DNA from: Cyanobacteria bacterium T3Sed10_376R1m
Lineage (GTDB): Bacteria; Cyanobacteriota; Cyanobacteriia; Cyanobacteriales; Cyanobacteriaceae
Direction: 5' to 3'
Assembly: GCA_003566215.1 (NCBI GenBank)
Contig: PXEJ01000317.1
Coordinates: 1 to 6,068 of the forward strand
Length of the DNA: 6,068 nt
Below are positions 1 to 5,483 of this stretch, in pieces. The notes below the pieces were generated by a model. The model was not told the origin of the DNA, ran no database searches, and saw nothing but the letters and a program-made list of their open reading frames with translations. Position 1 is the stretch's first letter. Each line of letters begins with the position of its first letter. The translations under genes and the position numbers were made by a program.

Positions 1-1
1 A

Positions 2-46
2 TCTACTTGCCGTCATTGCAGTGGAGTTGTCAAAAGTATAAGGTGA
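2..46 (+). CDS. possible C-terminal tail of an upstream gene (partial)
   Basis: Frame 2 from the window edge is open for 14 codons and ends in TGA at 44-46. It reads S-T-C-R-H-C-S-G-V-V-K-S-I-R, with a CxxC pair. That would suit the end of a protein whose body lies off the left edge, 27 bases before the next start codon. Frame 3 (stop at 39-41) and frame 1 are also open here, so the choice of frame is a guess. No family can be named. Confidence 0.2.
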   Translation, partial: STCRHCSGVVKSIR

Positions 47-73
47 GTAAGAAACATAGAAATTATCAACTTT

Positions 74-883
74 ATGGAAGAAATCCCAACCGCATTAAGA
101 GATAAATCGAAACAATCTAAGGGCAAGAATAAATGGTCAAAGAGGAAAAACATCTCCCCCGATAAAATTGTTATTTGGTTGATTGTGGGATTGTTGACAG
201 TTTTTGTAGTCTCTACCATTGTTCGTTTGGTTGAAAATAATGGCTCTAATTCCTCTGTGGTTGTCAGAGAAACAGAAAATAACCCTCCCTCACCCCCCAA
301 AATTGATATTTCAGAAAATAATAATCAACTTCCTGAACCTCCAAGGGAAATAGTTGATAATATTTTGGGACATCTTGCTTATGAGGAAGCTCCCCTAGAA
401 GAGTTAAGACCTATTACGGCTGATGGTAGGATTAAGTTGAGGGCAAAGGCTGCTGAAAAATATAATCAAATGGTTGCTGATGCGCGATCGCAAGGTATTA
501 TATTAGTGGCAATTTCTGGATTTAGAGCAGTTTCTGAACAAGAATATCTTTTTTTTGAAGTAAAAGAGCAACGCAATCAGATAGCTTCCCAGAGGGCGGA
601 AGTTAGCGCACCTCCGGGATATAGTGAACACCATACGGGCTATGCTGTGGATATTGGAGATGGAAATAACCCTGATTCTAACTTACAAGAAAGTTTTGAA
701 AATACTCCTGCCTATGACTGGTTAGATAGAAATGCCCCCCGTTATAGTTTTGAGTTATCTTTTCCGAGGGATAATGTACAAGGAATTAGTTATGAACCTT
801 GGCACTGGCGTTTTGTGGGGGATTCTCATAGTTTAAAGACTTTTTATAAGGCGAGGGAGTTACAGAGTAATCCTCTTGACTAA
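74..883 (+). CDS. membrane-anchored D-alanyl-D-alanine carboxypeptidase, VanY/M15B family
   Basis: This protein probably removes the terminal D-Ala from peptidoglycan pentapeptide stems, acting in the periplasm. The 269 residues begin with a Lys-rich cytoplasmic segment (about 1-30). One hydrophobic helix follows (about 31-50) with no clear signal-peptidase site, so it looks like an uncleaved anchor. A Pro/Asn-rich linker (about 55-92) leads to the catalytic domain (about 95-260). That domain carries the M15 zinc signature SxHxxGxAxD at 184-193 (His186 and Asp193 as ligands) and the ExxH motif E241-P-W-H244 (Glu241 as base, His244 as third ligand). The SGFR motif at 148-151 is also typical. 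All expected catalytic residues are present. ATG 74 is the only sensible start: the frame is closed at 44-46 and the next Met is residue 133. No Shine-Dalgarno is seen, which is common in cyanobacteria. The family call is firm; the exact substrate (tetra- or pentapeptide) is inferred. Confidence 0.9.
   Translation: MEEIPTALRDKSKQSKGKNKWSKRKNISPDKIVIWLIVGLLTVFVVSTIVRLVENNGSNSSVVVRETENNPPSPPKIDISENNNQLPEPPREIVDNILGHLAYEEAPLEELRPITADGRIKLRAKAAEKYNQMVADARSQGIILVAISGFRAVSEQEYLFFEVKEQRNQIASQRAEVSAPPGYSEHHTGYAVDIGDGNNPDSNLQESFENTPAYDWLDRNAPRYSFELSFPRDNVQGISYEPWHWRFVGDSHSLKTFYKARELQSNPLD
484..491. repeat. HIP1 octamer
   Basis: GCGATCGC inside the carboxypeptidase gene, read in the other common frame (within Ala-Arg-Ser-Gln, residues 137-140). 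Confidence 0.9.
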
Positions 884-988
884 TTTTCTGTGGATAGTGA
901 TTTGGGTTTAAGTTTTCGTAATAGACTGAGAATTAAGTTAAGATTAGTTAAGTTATTGATCTGTTAGGTAATCAAAATTAATATTGTT
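884..988. promoter_or_regulatory. intergenic spacer with TTAAGTT repeats upstream of dedA
   Basis: This 105-base AT-rich gap lies between two co-directional genes. TTAAGTT occurs at 908-914, 933-939 and 948-954. On the reverse strand, 935-952 reads CTTAACTA, a 2-base gap, then CTTAACTT. Each octamer fits the cyanobacterial Pho-box half-site PyTTAAPyPy(T/A). The period is 10 rather than the usual 11, and AT-rich DNA makes chance likely. I see no convincing -35/-10 pair and no terminator. Confidence 0.25.
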
Positions 989-1612
989 ATGGAATTTTTT
1001 TCTTTAGAGCAAATTAAAGAGTTGGCTCTTGATTATGGTTACTGGGCAGTGTTTGCTGGTATTGCCATCGAAAATACTGGAATACCTCTCCCCGGAGAAA
1101 CTATTACGGGGGTGGGAGGTTTTTTGGCTGGGAGTGGTGAGTTAAATTATTGGTTAGTATTATTAAGCGCTATTTGTGGTGCTGTAGTTGGTGATAATTG
1201 TGGGTATTGGTTAGGTAGAATTGGTGGTTGGTCACTTTTTATTAAGATGGGTCGTATTTTTCGTCTTAAGGAAACTGATTTGGCGATCGCCAAGGCAAAG
1301 TTTAATGAAAATAGTGGAAAGGCAGTATTTTTAGGTCGTTTTGTAACTTTATTAAGAATTTTTGCTGGCCCTATCGCTGGTATTGCGGAAATGCCCTACG
1401 GTAAATTCTTATTTTATAATTTTACTGGTGCAACGGTATGGGCTTTTGCCATTGTCACTTTATCTTATTTTGTGGGTAAAATTTTACCTTTATCTGAGTT
1501 AGTAGGAGTAATTACTAAGTTTGGTTTTGTTAGTTTGATTGTAGTAATTGCTATTATTGTTGGCTCTGTCTTGCTCAAATCTTATCAAAATAGAGGTTTT
1601 TCGCTTAAATAG
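989..1612 (+). CDS. DedA family (SNARE-associated/VTT-domain) inner-membrane protein
   Basis: DedA proteins are polytopic membrane proteins needed for envelope and membrane-potential homeostasis, and several bacterial members are implicated in lipid-carrier or phospholipid translocation. At 207 residues this one has normal family length. The hallmarks appear in order: Glu28 followed by P-L-P-G-E (33-37) in the first re-entrant region, a Gly-rich segment G64...G68-D-N with Y73 and GR (76-77), then G116-R-F...L-L-R123 followed by AGPIAG (126-131). The last block continues to an aromatic helix with N144 and W151. Arg117 and Arg123 have the same six-residue spacing as the essential Arg pair in E. 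coli YqjA. Hydrophobic segments lie at about 15-27, 52-66, 140-163 and 176-196. There is no Shine-Dalgarno before ATG 989. It follows the carboxypeptidase on the same strand, so both neighbours act on the envelope, but the 105-base gap does not show co-transcription. The transported substrate cannot be told from sequence. Confidence 0.9.
   Translation: MEFFSLEQIKELALDYGYWAVFAGIAIENTGIPLPGETITGVGGFLAGSGELNYWLVLLSAICGAVVGDNCGYWLGRIGGWSLFIKMGRIFRLKETDLAIAKAKFNENSGKAVFLGRFVTLLRIFAGPIAGIAEMPYGKFLFYNFTGATVWAFAIVTLSYFVGKILPLSELVGVITKFGFVSLIVVIAIIVGSVLLKSYQNRGFSLK
1283..1290. repeat. HIP1 octamer
   Basis: Palindromic GCGATCGC inside the DedA gene, read in frame as Ala-Ile (followed by Ala), at residues 99-101. 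HIP1 is a hallmark repeat of many cyanobacterial genomes. Confidence 0.9.
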
Positions 1613-1672
1613 TCACAAAATTATCAGGTTTATTATTATAATCTTCTGATTTATTTAGTTAGCAGATACTAT

Positions 1673-2848
1673 TTAATCTGAGTTGTCTGTTTTTGCTAAT
1701 TTTTGATGTAATAGGCTGTCGATTTTTTGTAATATTTTTTCTTCGTTGATAGGTTTGCTAAAAAAACCCGTAGCCCCCACCATTTTGCTTCTCATACGGT
1801 CAATCATACTATCATTACTGGTTAAGATGAGGATGGGGGTATTTTTCAGTTGGGAAATTCGTCTTATTTGAGCACAAATTTCGTAGCCGTTAGCTATGGG
1901 CATTACTAAATCTAAAAAAATTAAATCTGGTTTGTTTTTCAAAATTTCTGGTATGGCTTTTAATGGGTTTTGGGTAAAGATAAATTTATAACCTACTTTT
2001 GTAACGATATGCTCCATTATTTGGCAAATTTGTAGGCTATCGTCCACACAAAAAATAACTTTAGTTTGAGTTGTTTTGGTTATTTTATAATGACTATTAC
2101 TAACTCCTATTAGTGTAACTTCTATTTTTTGATCTCGTACTTCTATTAATTCAATTAACCCTTTTTGAAAGTATGGTTTAAGCCATTTTGCTATTTTTAA
2201 TACATCTAATTTTAATTGACTTGCTATTTCCCTAAGAGTTGATTTTCCATCAAATAAACTAACGATTTTTTTGTAGGTGCGATCATTAAAATTTTGTCTG
2301 AGAATAGCAGGGTTTTTAATAATTGGTGCATGACTCGCAGACCAAGGAGTTAATCCCTCTTTTTGCCAAATCAACCAATTACTTTCTACTGTGTCCAAGA
2401 TTGTTTCTATTTTAAACAACGTTACTGATGTTTTTATTCCTGACTCTTCTGGAAAATTATCTAAAATATTGACAAAGTCATATAACAAATTTTCTTTTAT
2501 TTCTGCTTGATAAATATCGAATAATACTTCTTTAATTCGTTCGATAATTATTTTTATTGCTTGTTCTTTTGTTATTAAAAATCTTTTTAACAAACTAACT
2601 ATTATGTAATAGTTCCAACATTCAAATTCTTTAGCTTTTTCTAAGTCAATTAATTTATAATCTAAGTGGGGGCAATAATTATTTATTAATCTTTCCCATG
2701 CACGATAAGATTGATTCCCTCCGTCTGCCCAAATTATTCTACCAAGACATAGGTATAGTCGCCATTCTTTGCCATTAGCTTGTAAGATGTCAATTCTACC
2801 AGTAAACTTTTTTCCCCTTAAAGATGAGAGTTTTTGCCTTAATATCAT
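1673..2848 (-). CDS. PatA-type response regulator: PATAN (DUF4388) domain plus C-terminal CheY-like receiver
   Basis: This is a 391-residue two-component regulator with no DNA-binding output after the receiver. The N-terminal half matches the PATAN/DUF4388 pattern: a K-x-F-T-G-R-I start (14-19), then the strand pair ending L-G-R-I-I-W-A-D-G (35-43), then a Y-R-A-W-E-R segment (48-53). Residues about 190-236 look like a small winged-helix-like unit (F-D-G-K-S-T-L-R-E-I-A). The receiver spans about 263-384 and has every key residue: acidic pair Asp269/Asp270, phosphoacceptor Asp313, Thr343 and Lys365. It should therefore be phosphorylatable. Known relatives include Anabaena PatA (heterocyst pattern) and Synechocystis PixG/PixE (phototaxis, where PixE binds the pilus motor PilB1). 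A role in type IV pilus control is thus a reasonable inference, but no chemotaxis-like kinase or pix/pil gene lies nearby. It runs convergent with dedA and divergent from the methyltransferase. Which PATAN subgroup it belongs to cannot be settled here. Confidence 0.85.
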   Translation of the reverse strand: MILRQKLSSLRGKKFTGRIDILQANGKEWRLYLCLGRIIWADGGNQSYRAWERLINNYCPHLDYKLIDLEKAKEFECWNYYIIVSLLKRFLITKEQAIKIIIERIKEVLFDIYQAEIKENLLYDFVNILDNFPEESGIKTSVTLFKIETILDTVESNWLIWQKEGLTPWSASHAPIIKNPAILRQNFNDRTYKKIVSLFDGKSTLREIASQLKLDVLKIAKWLKPYFQKGLIELIEVRDQKIEVTLIGVSNSHYKITKTTQTKVIFCVDDSLQICQIMEHIVTKVGYKFIFTQNPLKAIPEILKNKPDLIFLDLVMPIANGYEICAQIRRISQLKNTPILILTSNDSMIDRMRSKMVGATGFFSKPINEEKILQKIDSLLHQKLAKTDNSD

Positions 2849-3013
2849 TGTCTTACTTATATGGTGATCTAAATCTCTATTATCTGTGATCAGTTGGGCT
2901 AACTTATTAGATAGTTTATAATTCTTTGTTATTTTTTTGTTTTGTTTTATCGTCGAATTTCACGGTTCAAGGTAAACTATTGACTGTTTAGTATTTTGGT
3001 TATTGCAATAAAT
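2849..3013. promoter_or_regulatory. divergent intergenic region between PATAN regulator and methyltransferase
   Basis: This 165-base gap must hold the promoters of both divergent genes. An 8-bp inverted repeat, ATAGTTTA at 2911-2918 and TAAACTAT at 2973-2980, flanks the rightward promoter's start region. A related GTTTA follows at 2986-2990. I find no good -35/-10 pair for the leftward gene; a lone GATAAT on that strand lacks a -35. Confidence 0.45.
2894..2922 (+). promoter_or_regulatory. candidate sigma-70-type promoter for the methyltransferase
   Basis: A perfect -10 TATAAT lies at 2917-2922. Exactly 17 bases upstream is TTGGGC (2894-2899), which keeps only the TTG of the -35 consensus. 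Transcription would start near 2929-2930, giving a leader of about 85 bases to ATG 3014. The hexamer is exact, but the DNA is AT-rich, so this remains a prediction. Confidence 0.4.
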
Positions 3014-4207
3014 ATGTCTGAAATTAGAAAGGCTGTTCAAAAATTATACAATACTTATCCTTTTCCTCCTGATCCTTTATTGGATGAGCCTCCTCCGGGT
3101 TACAATTGGCGGTGGCATTATCAATCAGCTTATAATTTTTGTAAGGGCAGAAAACCTAAAAAAGAGCGGATTAGGATTCTTGATGCTGGATGTGGTACGG
3201 GTTCTAGTACAGAATATTTAGTATTGCATAATCCTATGGCGGATATTGTGGCGGTGGATATTAGTGAGAATGCTCTGGCTACGGCACAAAAAAGGTTGAA
3301 AAAGTCGGGGGTTTTAAATGATTTTCAAGGAAATATTGAGTTTAAGCAGTTTAATCTTGAGGATGCGAGGGATTTAGAAGGCTCTTTTGATTTAATTAAT
3401 TCGGTGGGAGTTTTACATCATTTACCTAATCCTGTGGTGGGTATTCAGGCTTTAGGGGATAAGTTGGCTGATGATGGTTTATTCCATATTTTTGTTTATG
3501 GTGAGTTGGGTAGATGGGAAATTTTGCTGATGCAACGTGCGATCGCACTTCTCCAAGGTGATAAGGTGGGAGATTATGAGGATGGAGTGAAAGTTGGAAG
3601 AGCGTTATTTGCTGGATTACCTGAATCTAGTCGTATTTTACAACGAGAAAAAGAGCGTTGGGTACTAGAAAATCAAAGGGATGAGTGTTTTGCTGATATG
3701 TATGTTCATCCTAATGAGTTTGATTATAATATTGACTCTTTATTTGAGTTTATCAATACTTCTGGTTTAGATTTTGTTGGTTTTTCTAATGCCGATTTTT
3801 GGCAGATTGATAGGCTAATTAAAAGTGATGATTTATTGAGTCGAGTTAGTCAACTATCTCCCCAAGAATGTTATCGTTTAATCGAGTTACTTGATCCTTC
3901 TAATGTGACTCACTATGAATTTTTCTTAGCAAAGCCTCCTTTTACTAGGGAAACATGGCAAGATGATAATTTATTGGCAAAAGCCAAACCAGAATTAAAT
4001 CCTTGTATGATGGGTTGGGAGAGTAAGAGTTTATTAGATTACAACTATCAACCTATTACCCTCAATGATAGTGAATTTGAGGTAATGAAGTTAGCTTCTC
4101 AAAATCCTAATCAAGATTTAAGTGTTAAAGATATTCTCTCTGAGGTTAATTTTAGCTTGGATGAGGTGCGATCGCTTATTAACCGTCAATTAATCATAAT
4201 GGGCTAA
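3014..4207 (+). CDS. class I SAM-dependent methyltransferase with C-terminal extension, substrate unknown
   Basis: This 397-residue protein transfers a methyl group from S-adenosylmethionine to an unidentified acceptor. It opens with a Y-x-x-Y-P-F-P-P-D-P motif (12-21). The Rossmann methyltransferase core follows: motif I L-D-A-G-C-G-T-G (56-63), the SAM-ribose acidic residue Asp82 after a hydrophobic strand (V-A-V-D-I-S), an N-L-E-D segment (114-117), and F-D-L-I-N-S-V-G-V-L-H-H-L at 125-137. After the core comes a long helical region (about 165-310). The last ~50 residues (about 347-397) look like a small helix-turn-helix-type module (residue 371 on: V-K-D-I-L-S-E-V). The frame can be extended to a TTG at 2996, but ATG 3014 is preferred because family-like sequence begins at M-S-E-I-R. 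No Shine-Dalgarno is visible. It is a single-gene unit, divergent from the PATAN regulator and convergent with psaK. No neighbouring biosynthetic gene hints at the substrate, and a small molecule, lipid or protein are all possible. Confidence 0.8.
   Translation: MSEIRKAVQKLYNTYPFPPDPLLDEPPPGYNWRWHYQSAYNFCKGRKPKKERIRILDAGCGTGSSTEYLVLHNPMADIVAVDISENALATAQKRLKKSGVLNDFQGNIEFKQFNLEDARDLEGSFDLINSVGVLHHLPNPVVGIQALGDKLADDGLFHIFVYGELGRWEILLMQRAIALLQGDKVGDYEDGVKVGRALFAGLPESSRILQREKERWVLENQRDECFADMYVHPNEFDYNIDSLFEFINTSGLDFVGFSNADFWQIDRLIKSDDLLSRVSQLSPQECYRLIELLDPSNVTHYEFFLAKPPFTRETWQDDNLLAKAKPELNPCMMGWESKSLLDYNYQPITLNDSEFEVMKLASQNPNQDLSVKDILSEVNFSLDEVRSLINRQLIIMG
3539..3546. repeat. HIP1 octamer
   Basis: GCGATCGC inside the methyltransferase gene, read as Ala-Ile-Ala at residues 176-178. 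Confidence 0.9.
4168..4175. repeat. HIP1 octamer
   Basis: Second GCGATCGC in the methyltransferase gene, near its 3' end, read within Val-Arg-Ser-Leu (385-388). Confidence 0.9.
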
Positions 4208-4215
4208 GTGAACTA

Positions 4216-4242
4216 CCGACATTGGCTACGCTGAAATGTCGG
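4216..4242. terminator. perfect 8-bp stem-loop between convergent genes
   Basis: CCGACATT (4216-4223) and AATGTCGG (4235-4242) form a perfect stem around an 11-base loop. It starts 9 bases after the methyltransferase stop and sits between two convergent genes, where a bidirectional terminator would be useful. No T-run follows on either strand, so it is not a classic intrinsic terminator. The flanks and the GC-richer stem stand out from the AT-rich surroundings. It also resembles the subterminal hairpins of IS200/IS605-type elements, as set out in the findings. Confidence 0.45.
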
Positions 4243-4302
4243 CTTCATCATTAAATTTAGGTAGGTAGAACAACAACAAAAATATCTGTTAAGTAGTTGT
4301 TT

Positions 4303-4572
4303 TTAAAGTAATCCAGCATTAGATAATCCCAAAATAAAACCCGCACCTAAAACATGACCAAAACTAGCTGTAGCGAGTAACTCGGGAATCCCAAAGTTTT
4401 TCCATACTGCTGGTTTTCCCATGGGTAAATCTGGACCTACTCCAGCTTTTTTGATCGCAAAACGACCGATGAAAACGGCTAATAAATTACAAGAAATCAT
4501 CACCAAAGCGACTTTATAGCTCCATTGTGCTGTTTGAGGTATTTGGGCTAAAAGATAAGAAAAAGAGATCAT
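4303..4572 (-). CDS. psaK: photosystem I reaction center subunit X (PsaK)
   Basis: PsaK is a small thylakoid membrane subunit at the periphery of photosystem I, binding antenna chlorophyll and carotenoid. The 89 residues match the family in length and plan: a short N-terminus, helix one (about 18-40, with V-M-I-S-C-N-L-L-A-V-F-I-G-R-F-A-I), a loop with G-V-G-P-D-L-P (44-50), and helix two (about 62-84). Helix two carries the diagnostic P-E-L-L-A-T-A-S-F-G-H-V-L-G-A-G (63-78) and ends L-S-N-A-G. ATG 4570-4572 is chosen because the next in-frame Met is residue 25, inside helix one. No Shine-Dalgarno is seen. It stands alone and is divergent from trpF. The repeat at 4645-4664 upstream may link it to light-stress control. 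Some cyanobacteria carry several PsaK paralogs (PsaK1 constitutive, PsaK2 high-light); which one this is cannot be decided from the sequence alone. Confidence 0.95.
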   Translation of the reverse strand: MISFSYLLAQIPQTAQWSYKVALVMISCNLLAVFIGRFAIKKAGVGPDLPMGKPAVWKNFGIPELLATASFGHVLGAGFILGLSNAGLL

Positions 4573-4593
4573 ATTCGTTTTATGTTAAATTTA

Positions 4594-4599
4594 ATTATG
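4594..4599 (-). promoter_or_regulatory. weak candidate -10 element for psaK
   Basis: On the psaK strand this reads CATAAT, five of six matches to TATAAT. It would start transcription near 4587, with a leader of roughly 15 bases. No -35 is recognisable at 17 bases (ATTAAA), which would suit an activator-dependent promoter but could equally be chance. Confidence 0.25.
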
Positions 4600-4644
4600 T
4601 TGGCTATTTCTGCTATTTTAATATTTAACGGTCTTTTTAGCTTA

Positions 4645-4664
4645 TTTACTTAACTTTAATTAAC
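4645..4664. promoter_or_regulatory. HLR1-like tandem repeat in the psaK-trpF divergent region
   Basis: On the plus strand, TTTACTTA (4645-4652), a 2-base gap and TTTAATTA (4655-4662) match 13 of 16 positions of HLR1, the RpaB site (G/T)TTACA(T/A)(T/A)-N2-repeat. On the psaK strand a shifted register, GTTAATTA-AA-GTTAAGTA (4664 to 4647), matches 12 of 16. Neither strand has an intact TTACA. The heptamer TTAACTT also occurs three times, at 4650-4656, 4660-4666 and 4674-4680. The site lies 73-92 bases upstream of the psaK start codon. Confidence 0.35.
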
Positions 4665-4706
4665 TTTTTTTTGTTAACTTTTATTAATAATATTGTTTCT
4701 ATTATT

Positions 4707-5351
4707 ATGCGTATAAAAATCTGTGGCGTAACCAGTGCAGAAGAAGCGAAGGCGATCGCATCTATTGGTGTAGATACCATTGGCTTTATCTGTGTCCCAG
4801 ACTCTCCTCGTTATCAAACCTCTTCATCAATTAAAGCTATTATCCAACAACTACCTACCCAAATAAGCACCATCGGAGTTTTCGTGAATGCTCCCATGGA
4901 TCAAATTATTAACATTGTCAAAGAAACTGGCTTGACGGGAGTACAACTTCATGGGGAAGAAACCATTGCTTTTTGTACCCAATTAAGGGAAAACTTACCT
5001 GATATTGAAATAATAAAAGCAGTTAGGTATAAAAATATTGAATCGAAAAAAGAAGCAGAAAATTATTTACCCGTAATCGATACCTTACTGATGGATACCT
5101 ATGAAAAAGGATTACACGGTGGTACGGGAAAAACTTTTAATTGGGAAGAGCTAAAGGATTTTCGTCCTTCTCGTTCTTGGTTATTAGCTGGGGGAATTAA
5201 TCCTGATAATGCTTTAACAGCTTTTACTATTCTTAATTGTGATGGTATTGATGTTTCTAGCGGTGTAGAATCTAGTCCTGGCACTAAGGATTTAGTTAAA
5301 ATAAAAAAACTTATTGCAGCCCTAAATAACAGTGACTTGTTTTTAAACTAA
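4707..5351 (+). CDS. trpF: phosphoribosylanthranilate isomerase
   Basis: TrpF catalyses the Amadori rearrangement of N-(5'-phosphoribosyl)anthranilate to CdRP, the third step of tryptophan synthesis, in the cytosol. The 214-residue protein is a complete (beta/alpha)8 barrel with the expected markers: K-I-C-G-V-T at 4-9 (Cys6 as catalytic base), G-V-F-V-N (57-61), V-Q-L-H-G (79-83), L-L-M-D130 (Asp130 as catalytic acid), G-G-T-G-K-T-F-N-W (138-146), and the phosphate-binding A-G-G-I (161-164) and D-V-S-S-G-V-E (182-188). ATG 4707 is preferred because family members begin right before the K-I-C-G motif. The frame could run back to a TTG at 4671, but that would add 12 residues of low-complexity AT-rich sequence. 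It is not fused to trpC and no other trp gene is adjacent, which is the usual scattered arrangement in cyanobacteria. Confidence 0.95.
   Translation: MRIKICGVTSAEEAKAIASIGVDTIGFICVPDSPRYQTSSSIKAIIQQLPTQISTIGVFVNAPMDQIINIVKETGLTGVQLHGEETIAFCTQLRENLPDIEIIKAVRYKNIESKKEAENYLPVIDTLLMDTYEKGLHGGTGKTFNWEELKDFRPSRSWLLAGGINPDNALTAFTILNCDGIDVSSGVESSPGTKDLVKIKKLIAALNNSDLFLN
4752..4759. repeat. HIP1 octamer
   Basis: GCGATCGC near the 5' end of trpF, read as Ala-Ile-Ala at residues 16-18. Confidence 0.9.
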
Positions 5352-5431
5352 TTCTATATTTTTCTTGCTTTGTTATCCATTACCTTTTCTACATCTAAGC
5401 TATACTGGAAAACAAAAATAATTTTTTTGGG

Positions 5432-5459
5432 AAGGAAAATACTCAAAAAATTTTCCCTT
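5432..5459 (+). promoter_or_regulatory. small hairpin in the leader of the DUF3611 gene
   Basis: GGAAAAT (5434-5440) pairs with ATTTTCC (5450-5456) around a 9-base loop. Two further A-T pairs are possible (5432-5433 with 5458-5459) past a bulged C at 5457. It ends 20 bases before the start codon. The stem is AU-rich, so its stability would be modest. It has no following T-run and is not a terminator for trpF. Confidence 0.3.
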
Positions 5460-5471
5460 GATTTAGATAAA

Positions 5472-5483
5472 ATGAAAGTATGA
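5472..5483 (+). other. three-codon upstream frame overlapping the next start codon
   Basis: ATG AAA GTA TGA encodes M-K-V-stop, and its TGA overlaps the ATG at 5480 in an ATGA junction. This geometry is typical of translational coupling. A GA-rich stretch (5431-5439) lies too far upstream to serve as its Shine-Dalgarno. Nothing else shows that it is translated. Confidence 0.2.

Noticed and set aside
13..300. 95-codon open frame on the reverse strand
   Set aside because: It lies almost wholly opposite the carboxypeptidase gene, and its translation has no recognisable domain.
1623..1650. inverted repeat ATCAG...CTGAT between dedA and the PATAN gene
   Set aside because: Only five pairs with an 18-base loop and no T-run; too weak to call a terminator.
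2996..3013. TTG start giving a six-residue longer methyltransferase
   Set aside because: It adds V-I-A-I-N with no ribosome site, while ATG 3014 begins the recognisable N-terminus.
4269..4301. AACAAC...GTTGTT repeat downstream of psaK
   Set aside because: The arms are low-complexity and short with a loop of about 20 bases, so I do not call it a psaK terminator.
4671..4706. TTG start giving a 12-residue longer TrpF
   Set aside because: TrpF proteins start just before K-I-C-G, and the extra stretch overlaps the AT-rich repeat region.
5099..5284. 61-codon reverse-strand frame inside trpF
   Set aside because: It is antisense to the well-supported C-terminal barrel of TrpF, with no family resemblance.
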